The notes: generated from the sequence alone by a model not told the origin. A stretch of 9,156 nt of DNA from a bacterium (GCA_021813235.1 JAKALG010000028.1:1-9156), one strand, 5' to 3'. Shown: positions 1 through 6,201, counted from the stretch's first letter. Translations and numbers: made by a program.

Positions 1-197
1 GATAGTTTTTTACTTATCTCTTGATACAACCCCTTTATTGAAGATATAGTCACTTGATAGTTGTAAGTCATAGTTTCTTCATTAACTAAGAATCTATTAA
101 ATCTAGCTGCATTCATAGCACGTTGTAAGGAATCGATTCGCTCCATCTGTGCGACGGCTGCATTGAACCTTGAATTTGAACCACCCTCTTCTACCAT
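1..197 (-). CDS. Unrecognised protein, N-terminal 65 residues (gene runs off left edge)
   Basis: A reverse-strand reading frame stays open from an ATG at 197-195 down to base 1, so the 3' end lies outside the window. It begins MVEEGGSNSRFNAAVAQMER and continues with a predicted helical stretch and a polar segment (NEETMTYNYQVTISSIKG), ending near YQEISKKLS. No signal peptide, membrane segment or metal motif is visible. Codons in its first part are more GC-rich than in the plus-strand genes, which also argues for real coding. No Shine-Dalgarno precedes the ATG; a TATA-like TTTTAATA on this strand (233-226) would give a leader of a few bases or none. An internal ATG at 146 is an alternative start, but the region before it looks coding. 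I do not recognise the family. It is divergent from everything else here. Confidence 0.75.
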   Translation of the reverse strand, partial: MVEEGGSNSRFNAAVAQMERIDSLQRAMNAARFNRFLVNEETMTYNYQVTISSIKGLYQEISKKL

Positions 198-202
198 AGT
201 AA

Positions 203-210
203 TTTAAATA
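203..210 (+). promoter_or_regulatory. Archaeal TATA box for the prepilin peptidase gene, leaderless start
   Basis: TTTAAATA lies in the 36-base gap between the divergent genes. Its first base is 31 bases before the ATG at 234, so with the usual archaeal TATA-to-start distance (about 25-27 bases from box centre) transcription would begin at or next to the A of the ATG. No Shine-Dalgarno sequence is present, as expected for a leaderless mRNA. The core ATTTAAAT (202-209) is palindromic, but read on the minus strand it would place transcription start inside the divergent gene, so it fits the plus-strand gene best. Confidence 0.65.
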
Positions 211-233
211 CTAAACATTACTCAACTATTAAA

Positions 234-665
234 ATGTTTCCTTTTATTTTCCTATCAGGTTTTATTCTATTATTACTTGCATCAGTTCAGGATATAAAAA
301 ATAAAGAAGTAGAAGATTGGATTTTTCTTTTAATGATGTGTATAGGACTAATTACTTCTCAATCTATTTTAATTTTATTAAACTGTATTATCTTTATTAT
401 TTTAGGATATGTTTTATATTTAATAGGATTTTGGGGTGGAGCAGATTCTAAACTTATCTGGGGAATATCTACATTATTTCCAGTGACTTCTATTCTTTAT
501 TTAGGATTATATGATTCATTATTCTTAATGATTGTTCTAATTTGTTGTGCAGTATCAAATAGGATACTAAATAAAAATAAACAAAAAGAAATTCCTTTTG
601 TTCCATTTATTCTATTGTCTTATATCTTAGCTTATTTAATTTACTTCTTTATAGTTGCAAATTAA
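234..665 (+). CDS. Compact prepilin peptidase (A24 family, FlaK/PibD/CpaA-like)
   Basis: Probably a membrane-embedded aspartic protease that cleaves class III signal peptides of type IV pilins or archaellins. The two expected catalytic aspartates are visible: D20 in ASVQDIKNKEVEDW after the first membrane helix, and D71 in the GxxD-type motif WGGADSKLIWG. The C-terminal signature KEIPFVPFILLSYILAYL (about residues 118-135) matches the usual PFxPxI..GxxLA segment. About five to six hydrophobic segments span 143 residues. Archaeal FlaK enzymes are usually longer (about 200-230), so this is near the minimal size, like bacterial CpaA/TadV. The start at 234 fits the promoter spacing exactly. No pilin, ATPase or platform gene is next to it, so its substrate is unknown. 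It appears to be transcribed alone; no poly-T terminator follows, so read-through into the next unit is possible. Confidence 0.85.
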   Translation: MFPFIFLSGFILLLLASVQDIKNKEVEDWIFLLMMCIGLITSQSILILLNCIIFIILGYVLYLIGFWGGADSKLIWGISTLFPVTSILYLGLYDSLFLMIVLICCAVSNRILNKNKQKEIPFVPFILLSYILAYLIYFFIVAN

Positions 666-668
666 AAA

Positions 669-685
669 TAGAAAGATATAAATAG
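669..685 (+). promoter_or_regulatory. Archaeal BRE/TATA promoter of the SPFH cassette
   Basis: TAGAAAGATATAAATAG contains the TATA box TATAAATA (677-684) preceded by an A/G-rich BRE-like stretch. The box begins 29 bases before a GTG at 706, placing transcription start at about that codon. The element differs at one base of 17 from the promoter at 2668-2684. Between box and start lies a GTA-rich stretch with a repeated TAAGTG (692-697 and 703-708), whose role is unknown. Confidence 0.75.
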
Positions 686-705
686 TAGTAGTAAGTGAGT
701 AATAA

Positions 706-1044
706 GTGGTAAATAAAACAAGGGTGATGAGCATCTTCTATGGACTAAAGTTCTTAGAGATAGGAGCCTTTGTTTTTCTCCCATACTTTTTATATAAGCT
801 GTTGATTCCATACGTCGCTCCGATTCCAATAGTCTCGAATATATTCTTAATGTGGTTACTAGGAGCATTCTTACTAACATTATGCTTATTTGCGATAGTT
901 GGTATAATTCTAGTAGGATGGGGATTAGGTAAAATATTAAGTCTAGTGATTAGAGGATTGTCTATATTATTGGGTAGATTGTTCTTTAATGATTGGATAG
1001 AATTAAATATGAAGTGGGCTACTAGATTAGCAAAGCTAAAATGA
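706..1044 (+). CDS. Small membrane protein with two hydrophobic helices, unknown function
   Basis: The 112-residue product has a basic N-terminus (VNKTR), a hydrophobic segment at about 17-39 (EIGAFVFLPYFLYKLLIPYV), a short proline-containing loop (VAPIPIV), a long second hydrophobic segment at about 45-71, an amphipathic stretch around 76-96, and a basic tail ending KWATRLAKLK. This suggests a two-helix hairpin in the cytoplasmic membrane. The GTG at 706 is chosen because the promoter predicts transcription start there; an ATG at 727 (MSIFYG...) is the alternative and would lose only seven residues. It opens a five-gene cassette and its stop overlaps the next start by four bases (ATGA at 1041-1044). 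A small two-helix virion or membrane-remodelling protein is conceivable, but no family is recognised. Confidence 0.75.
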   Translation: MVNKTRVMSIFYGLKFLEIGAFVFLPYFLYKLLIPYVAPIPIVSNIFLMWLLGAFLLTLCLFAIVGIILVGWGLGKILSLVIRGLSILLGRLFFNDWIELNMKWATRLAKLK

Positions 1045-1289
1045 GCGAAGGAATAGACTATCAGATAATGGAATTAGATGTAAAGAAAACTTTATTGTCT
1101 AATATACTAGGCATCTTATTCATAGGAGTAATTATATTCTATATATACACTTGGGCTATATTATTAAATGAATTTCCTACAGAAGCAGACAAGCTAGTAG
1201 CCACAATAATATTTGGGTTTTCTACAATTAAATTAACTGCTTGGTTTATTAATGTAAACTTAGAGTATAGACCAAGAAAAATAAAATGA
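1041..1289 (+). CDS. Small two-helix membrane protein, unknown function
   Basis: An 82-residue protein with an acidic N-terminus (MSEGIDYQIMELDVKK), a membrane segment at about 18-42 (rich in I, L, F, Y), a short acidic loop (NEFPTEADK), a second membrane segment at about 51-71, and a strongly basic end (EYRPRKIK). By the positive-inside rule the basic C-terminus is probably cytoplasmic. It overlaps both neighbours by ATGA, and no Shine-Dalgarno precedes it, so translation is probably coupled to the upstream gene. Its place between another membrane protein and a stomatin-like gene suggests a shared membrane complex (inference). No family is recognised. Confidence 0.75.
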   Translation: MSEGIDYQIMELDVKKTLLSNILGILFIGVIIFYIYTWAILLNEFPTEADKLVATIIFGFSTIKLTAWFINVNLEYRPRKIK

Positions 1290-1417
1290 AAGTAAAATGT
1301 AAAAGATGTTTAAGAGAATGGAACTATAAAGGCAAAAGTAAGTATTATATTACTTGCCCTCAATGTTATTCTAAAATAAATATTCGACAAGTACAAGTGA
1401 AAGGAGGCAATAAATAA
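1286..1417 (+). CDS. 43-residue zinc-ribbon protein
   Basis: A very short gene starting MKVKCKRCLREW, with C5/C8 (CKRC) and C24/C27 (CPQC) spaced as in a one-domain zinc ribbon. The rest is basic (many K and R), with an aromatic stretch NYKGKSKYYIT between the cysteine pairs. The start overlaps the upstream stop as ATGA and the stop TAA (1415-1417) directly abuts the next ATG, so the gene fills the gap exactly and is part of the cassette. Its last codons contain the Shine-Dalgarno of the SPFH gene. Stand-alone zinc ribbons of this kind are common in archaea and often bind nucleic acid or protein; nothing here tells which. Confidence 0.8.
   Translation: MKVKCKRCLREWNYKGKSKYYITCPQCYSKINIRQVQVKGGNK
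1401..1407 (+). promoter_or_regulatory. Strong Shine-Dalgarno before the SPFH gene
   Basis: AAGGAGG ends ten bases before the ATG at 1418. It is the only full-strength, well-spaced ribosome binding site seen in the window. It lies inside the last codons of the zinc-ribbon gene and fixes the SPFH start. It may let the SPFH protein be translated more strongly than its coupled neighbours. Confidence 0.75.
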
Positions 1418-2245
1418 ATGAGCATTTTAATATGGATATGCATAGCAATTCTTGGGATTTTTTTTGCTTCAGGGATTAGAATTATAAGACCAACTGAAAG
1501 GGGCCTAAAAGAAACGATGGGTAGATATACTGGTTTTGCTTCTCAGGGATTTAATTGGATAGTTCCATTATTCCAAAGAATTATAAAAGTAAATACAACT
1601 GAGTGCATGACACACATAGAACCACAAGAGATAATTACTAAGGATAATCTAAATGCTTTAGTTGATTTGGTAGTTTACTACAAAGTTAAATCTGATGAAA
1701 AGAGTGTATGTAACTCTGTCTATAATGTGAATGATGTAGTCTCTCAGCTTAATACAATAGCAAGGACGACTGCAAGAAATGTTATAGGTACAATGGTATT
1801 CAAAGATGTTAATTCAGAAAGAAATACTTTAAATGCAGAATTGCAGAAGATTCTTGTTAAAGAGACTTCTGATTGGGGAGTACAAGTCCTTAAAGTAGAA
1901 TTAAAGGATATAACACCTCCTAAGGATGTTCAGGAAACAATGAACAGCGTTATCAAGGCTCAAAATACAAAAGATGCAGCTGTAGATTTTGCGACTGCTA
2001 AAGAAACAGAAGCAGATGGTATTAAGAGAGCAGCTATTAAATCTGCCGAGGGAGATAAACAAGCAAGTATCCTAAGAGCAGAGGGAGCAGCCAAAGCATT
2101 TACTTTGGTTAATAAATCATTTAAGGGTAATGCACAAAAATTAAAACAGTATGAAGTAGCCCAAGAATCTTTAAAGAATAATTCAAAAATAGTTCTCGGA
2201 GATTCTGGTAAAGGATTGTTAAAGCTCTTTGATATAAACAAATGA
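1418..2245 (+). CDS. SPFH/Band 7 (stomatin/prohibitin-like) membrane protein
   Basis: A membrane-anchored scaffold protein of the stomatin type, expected to form large ring or cage oligomers that organise membrane domains. The order of parts is standard: N-terminal membrane helix (3-20), RPTERGLKETMGRYTG leading to GFNWIVPLFQRIIKVNT (about 44-60), the Band 7 core with PQEIITKDNLNALVDLVVYYKV (69-90), QLNTIARTTARNVIGTM (110-126), WGVQVLKVELKDITPP (153-168), then a long Ala/Glu/Lys helix with AEGDK and AEGAAKA (about 180-235) as the coiled-coil oligomerisation region. Length (275) is normal for archaeal stomatins. The usual partner NfeD is absent from this cassette. A run of eight T (1458-1465) lies in the membrane-helix codons. 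The four-base ATGA overlap with the next gene suggests coupled translation. Family assignment is firm; its role here is inferred only from context. Confidence 0.93.
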   Translation: MSILIWICIAILGIFFASGIRIIRPTERGLKETMGRYTGFASQGFNWIVPLFQRIIKVNTTECMTHIEPQEIITKDNLNALVDLVVYYKVKSDEKSVCNSVYNVNDVVSQLNTIARTTARNVIGTMVFKDVNSERNTLNAELQKILVKETSDWGVQVLKVELKDITPPKDVQETMNSVIKAQNTKDAAVDFATAKETEADGIKRAAIKSAEGDKQASILRAEGAAKAFTLVNKSFKGNAQKLKQYEVAQESLKNNSKIVLGDSGKGLLKLFDINK

Positions 2246-2646
2246 AATTAGTCTGTGATTCCTGTAGTCGTATAGTTAATATATCTCAACAGAAATATCA
2301 AGAAATTCTTGATGCTGGGAATGGAAGTATAGATTGTAAAGAATGTGGTGGAAGTATGCTAACTGATGATGAAATAAAAAAAGATAATTCAAAGGAAGCA
2401 GAAGATGAAGATACATTTGACTGCGAAGAATGTGATGAAACTTTAGATATAAAAGAACTAGGAATACACTTTGAAGAATCAGGTCACGACTTTTGTAAGT
2501 CGTGTGTAAAAAAAGCTGGAATAAAACCAATAATAGAAACAAAGATAGTAGAAAAAATAGTAGAAAAGCCAGTTTATATACAATCTAGTGAAACAAGAAT
2601 ACTTCAGGAAAATAAATCACAGGCTATTTTCAAACCGATATTTTAA
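2242..2646 (+). CDS. Protein with two four-cysteine zinc-ribbon clusters
   Basis: The 134-residue product has four CxxC pairs: C5/C8, C32/C35, C61/C64 and C85/C88. They would make two consecutive zinc ribbons, joined by a very acidic linker (DEIKKDNSKEAEDEDTFD, about 43-60). H76 and H82 lie near the second cluster and could be alternative ligands. After the ribbons comes a low-complexity segment KIVEKIVEKPVY, then a polar tail ending IFKPIF. No membrane helix or enzyme motif is visible. It is the last gene of the cassette, overlaps the SPFH stop as ATGA, and is followed at once by a poly-T terminator. A cytoplasmic adaptor or nucleic-acid-binding role is plausible but not shown. Confidence 0.8.
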   Translation: MKLVCDSCSRIVNISQQKYQEILDAGNGSIDCKECGGSMLTDDEIKKDNSKEAEDEDTFDCEECDETLDIKELGIHFEESGHDFCKSCVKKAGIKPIIETKIVEKIVEKPVYIQSSETRILQENKSQAIFKPIF

Positions 2647-2654
2647 TTTTTTTT
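2647..2654 (+). terminator. Poly-T archaeal transcription terminator
   Basis: Eight consecutive T bases begin on the base after the TAA stop, followed by a further T-rich ATCTTTTG. No hairpin precedes it. Archaeal RNA polymerase terminates on T-rich tracts of this kind without an RNA stem. The position, between a finished cassette and a fresh promoter 14 bases further on, supports the call. Confidence 0.7.
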
Positions 2655-2667
2655 ATCTTTTGAAATT

Positions 2668-2684
2668 TAGAAAAATATAAATAG
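2668..2684 (+). promoter_or_regulatory. Archaeal BRE/TATA promoter of the large downstream operon
   Basis: TAGAAAAATATAAATAG holds the TATA box TATAAATA (2676-2683) with an A-rich BRE-like stretch before it. The box starts 31 bases ahead of the ATG at 2707, so the predicted transcription start falls on the start codon and the mRNA would be leaderless. Sixteen of 17 bases match the SPFH-cassette promoter at 669-685. Confidence 0.8.
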
Positions 2685-2706
2685 ATAAGATTACTATGAA
2701 TCCTTA

Positions 2707-5700
2707 ATGGCAAGATTTGGAGAAGCAGTTGTACGACCTGGAGGAGATTTAGCAAGTATCAATCAAGCTAACGCAAATTTAGCAGAAGGCAACGTAGAAC
2801 AAGTTATTCCTATTGCTGCTCGAAGATTTGGAGAAGGTTCAACCATTCAGCAACAATCAATAGCCTTAGAAACAAAGCGTCAAGGAATAGTAAATGCACC
2901 AGAATTCAATACTGCTAATAGAACAATACAGAATGCAAATGATATCGTAAATAATTTGGTAGCTCAGAAATCCCAAGTAGACTTGCAACACGAAAATTAT
3001 ATAAAACAATTAGAAGATGCTCCAGTCCAAAGTAAACCAGACATAGCAAGTAGAGCAAATATCTTAAACGCACAAAGCCATGCTTTAGATACTGCTATAA
3101 ATATAGCAAAACAAAATGCAGAATCTTTATCTCCATTAAAACAGTCTGTAGCTCAACTATTGTATAAAGGAGATACAGCAACTGCTAATTCTTTAATATC
3201 TCAGGCTCAGACAAATACAGTTCCATTATCTGATTATCAAAAATATGTGAATGCAGTAACAGAAGGGAGAGCTTCAGAGATTCAAGCAGAAAGTTCTGCT
3301 AATCTAAGTAGAGCAGCATTACAAAAGGCTATAACAGAATTAAATACCATTAATCCTACAGCTGCAGAACAATTAAAGACTGGTGGAAGTATAAGTCTTA
3401 CGTCTCAAGAAGCAGCACAGTTAAGTCCTCAAGCTTCTAAAGTATTACAATTAAAACCAATATCACCTCAGACTACTAATCCAGTAAAGATAGAAAAAGA
3501 TTTAAATAATGTAATTACGTCTGGAAGTAATGCCAACCTTAATGTATCTATTGGGAATAATAATCGGATGGATGTGGGGAACATTGGAAGCTCATCTTCT
3601 ATTAATTCTTTCTTCAATAATATTTTTGGTAGTGTTAAAGATTTGGTACAAGGCACGATTACAGGGCACACGATTGCAACAGAAGGAACATATGTCTCAG
3701 CACAGGAGTTAGGAAATCCACTTTCGACAGGTATATTAGTTTCTCCAACACCAGGAGCTTCAACTGGAACTCCAATAATAAATGTTCCTTCTCCTTCACA
3801 GAGAGACATATTGACAGGCATATCTGATAAGGTTGTTCAAACTAATTCTAATATTTTAAATATAAAGGGAATATCAGATGCACAATTAAATGTTAATATT
3901 CCAAGCTTAACTAAATCTTCTGCAATAAATATAGAAGCTCCTTCTCCAATACCTATAACACAAATACAATCTGCTCCATATTTAAAAGCAGAATCATCTG
4001 GAGCAATAACTTATATAAATCCAACTGTAATTGGTAGACAGTTAGAGAGACAGGCAACTGAAAATGAAGCAGCATATTATTTATCTTCTATCCCTGGAAG
4101 CCAACAAGCACCTAAACCAATAGGAGAATATAATCTTTACAATGTAGCTAAAACAAATATAGCTGAAAATTTAAATATATTTGATGTTGGAACTAAAGAA
4201 CTAGCAGCAGATATTGGATTAAAGCCAGTAGATTTTAATGCTTCTGAATATGAAAAATATTTTGAAAATAGAGGACAACCAAAAAGATTAGCAGAAGTGG
4301 GAGCAGCTTTAGGAGCATTTGGAATAGGGGCATATAATTTATTATTAAATAAACCATCACAAGTTATATTAACAACTGCGATAGGAGCAGCATTAGGAGG
4401 CACAACGGCGGCAGCTGGATTAATAGCTAGTGATTTAGGAGTAAGTGCTACCACTATAGCATTAGGAGAGAATATAGTAAATTATGGAGCAGGAGCTTAT
4501 TTCGGAGTTAAATCAGTTAAAAGTCTTGTAGAATCTAAAACACCATATGAAGCAGCAACCATATTAGGAGAACAAGTTCCAGGGTTCTTAGGTTTTGAAG
4601 CAGGGAATAGATTAGGAGCAAAAAGTTCTTTTGCTTTATATGACATTCAAAGAACCGCAGGTATGACTGAATTAAAATTAGCTCCATTAGATTTAGAACC
4701 ATTTACCAGAAACGGACAAAATGTTTACATGAAAAGATATGAAGGAATTAAATTGTCAGAGCCTTCAAGTATTATTAATTATCTTAAAGGATATGAGAAA
4801 GGACAATTTTTAGAAAGGCAGTACAGAATAGTTGCTCCAGAGGTTCAAGCAGCTTATGAAGGAGTTTTATATAAAGGAAAAGAAGGAGCATCATTTCCTT
4901 ATGCTAATCCTTCAGAACATTTAGAATTCTTTACTGGGAAGAACATAGCACAATATGGATTACCAAAGACTGGAGAACTAAATCTACCTTCAGAAAAAAA
5001 CGCATTTGGTTATTCTGCTACTGGAAAAGAAATAGCAACTCCAGAAATAGGGGAAGCAGGTCAATTCTTTTCAGGTAAAGGTGTATCTATTAGATTCTTA
5101 AGAATAGGAAATAAGTATTCTTATTCTTTAATTCCTCAAACAGCAGATACGCTAATAGGAAGAAAACCACAAGTTTACGCAGCTTATGCCAAAGCAATAG
5201 AAAATCCAGGATATGAAATAAAAGTTCCTAATCCTTACGAAGTAGGAGGAAAGCCAATTAAGAAATATATATTTAGTGAACCAACTGAAGAAGGCGTTTT
5301 CAATTTACCTTTATACAAAAGAGAAGTAGAAGGAATAGCTTATGGACAAAGATTACCTATAAGAAATGAATTCTACTTTAAGATAGGTGGAAGAAGAGTT
5401 CCTATTGAAGAAGATTTTATTATACCTAAGGGAATTAAAACAGATTTAGAAATAAATACAAAGGGAGAACCACAGCCATTACAGAGTTCAGTCTTACCTT
5501 CTTATGCTAAGTCTCCAATAAGTTCTCCAATAAATATCGCATCAGGAGTTTATACAAATTATGAAAGTAGTTCATATTTAGCCCCTATATCCAGTAAGTC
5601 TATTATATCGGATATTTCAAGTGCGAGTAATGTAAGCTCAATTTCTAAAGTATCAAATGTTTCTAATTTGGGTTCTTATTCTCCAGATAGTTCATTTAGT

Positions 5701-6201
5701 AATATTCCAGGATTAAGTGCAAGTAGTATTTATGTCAATTCTCCATTCGTTCCTACAAGTTCAGGAGGTTCTTCTACAACTACACCAACAACTCAAAGTG
5801 TTCCTTATGTTCCTATTACAAGAGAAGAAGAAATAGGTAGAGATAAAAAGAAGTATATAGGTAGATTAAATAAAAGCTATTCAGTATTAATTAAACGTAG
5901 AGGAAAGTACCAACCATTAGCAACTAATTTAACAAAAGGAAAAGCATTATTCTTAGGAGAAAGTGAAACTGAAAGAACATTAGCCAGAACATTTAAATTA
6001 GTAGAAACTGGATTAACTGCACAGCAAGATATATATTTCAGGCCAGGACAAAACTTTAGAGAATATAAAATAAGAAAAGGACAAAGAATAATAACTCCAA
6101 ATACATTTATTCAAAAGATAGGAATAGAAACAGGAAGTGAAAAGACAGCCTTGCAGGAGGCAAGGCGTCAAGCGAAAGTGTTAAATAGTTACAATCTTTA
6201 A
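2707..6201 (+). CDS. Very large multidomain protein, possible virion or surface-structure protein
   Basis: The 1164-residue product has no signal peptide. Visible regions are: 1 to about 300, Gln/Ala/Asn/Ser-rich and mostly helical; about 300-520, low-complexity Ser/Pro/Ile/Asn; 529-604, hydrophobic and glycine/alanine-rich with small-residue zipper patterns (GAALGAFGIGAY at 532-543, AIGAALGGTTAAAG at 558-571); about 640-910, a mixed alpha/beta domain containing YSATGKE (769-775), REVEGIAYG (872-880) and FKIGGRRVPIEED (891-903); about 925-1035, a Ser/Thr linker; about 1040-1164, a basic terminal domain with KKKYIGRLNKSYSVLIKRRG and many Lys/Arg. The start is set by the leaderless promoter. 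The modular build, a membrane-active-looking centre and position ahead of a fibre-like gene suggest a structural or injected virion protein, but this is inference. The middle domain faintly resembles an ADP-ribosyltransferase fold. No named family is recognised. Confidence 0.85.
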   Translation: MARFGEAVVRPGGDLASINQANANLAEGNVEQVIPIAARRFGEGSTIQQQSIALETKRQGIVNAPEFNTANRTIQNANDIVNNLVAQKSQVDLQHENYIKQLEDAPVQSKPDIASRANILNAQSHALDTAINIAKQNAESLSPLKQSVAQLLYKGDTATANSLISQAQTNTVPLSDYQKYVNAVTEGRASEIQAESSANLSRAALQKAITELNTINPTAAEQLKTGGSISLTSQEAAQLSPQASKVLQLKPISPQTTNPVKIEKDLNNVITSGSNANLNVSIGNNNRMDVGNIGSSSSINSFFNNIFGSVKDLVQGTITGHTIATEGTYVSAQELGNPLSTGILVSPTPGASTGTPIINVPSPSQRDILTGISDKVVQTNSNILNIKGISDAQLNVNIPSLTKSSAINIEAPSPIPITQIQSAPYLKAESSGAITYINPTVIGRQLERQATENEAAYYLSSIPGSQQAPKPIGEYNLYNVAKTNIAENLNIFDVGTKELAADIGLKPVDFNASEYEKYFENRGQPKRLAEVGAALGAFGIGAYNLLLNKPSQVILTTAIGAALGGTTAAAGLIASDLGVSATTIALGENIVNYGAGAYFGVKSVKSLVESKTPYEAATILGEQVPGFLGFEAGNRLGAKSSFALYDIQRTAGMTELKLAPLDLEPFTRNGQNVYMKRYEGIKLSEPSSIINYLKGYEKGQFLERQYRIVAPEVQAAYEGVLYKGKEGASFPYANPSEHLEFFTGKNIAQYGLPKTGELNLPSEKNAFGYSATGKEIATPEIGEAGQFFSGKGVSIRFLRIGNKYSYSLIPQTADTLIGRKPQVYAAYAKAIENPGYEIKVPNPYEVGGKPIKKYIFSEPTEEGVFNLPLYKREVEGIAYGQRLPIRNEFYFKIGGRRVPIEEDFIIPKGIKTDLEINTKGEPQPLQSSVLPSYAKSPISSPINIASGVYTNYESSSYLAPISSKSIISDISSASNVSSISKVSNVSNLGSYSPDSSFSNIPGLSASSIYVNSPFVPTSSGGSSTTTPTTQSVPYVPITREEEIGRDKKKYIGRLNKSYSVLIKRRGKYQPLATNLTKGKALFLGESETERTLARTFKLVETGLTAQQDIYFRPGQNFREYKIRKGQRIITPNTFIQKIGIETGSEKTALQEARRQAKVLNSYNL

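Noticed and set aside
202..209. Palindrome ATTTAAAT as an operator or bidirectional promoter
   Set aside because: It coincides with the TATA box, which is naturally near-symmetric. On the minus strand the spacing would place transcription start inside the divergent gene.
706..790. Possible class III (pilin) signal peptide in the 112-residue protein: G13 followed by LKFLE, with Glu at +5 and a hydrophobic run
   Set aside because: The residue before the glycine is Tyr, not Lys/Arg, a Lys sits at +2, and the protein has a second membrane helix, so it does not fit a pilin despite the neighbouring prepilin peptidase.
706..1289. The two small two-helix proteins as major capsid proteins of a spindle-shaped archaeal virus
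   Set aside because: Such capsid proteins are small and have two hydrophobic helices, but that is the only similarity; I see no specific motif, and small membrane proteins are common.
2536..2577. KIVEKIVEKPVY repeat as a functional binding motif
   Set aside because: Only two short units in a Lys/Glu-rich AT-rich gene; low complexity is a sufficient explanation.
3468..4454. Open reverse-strand frames of about 105-117 codons opposite the giant gene
   Set aside because: They lie entirely within a well-supported plus-strand gene, have no promoter or ribosome site, and read as complements of its Ser/Ala/Gly-rich codons.
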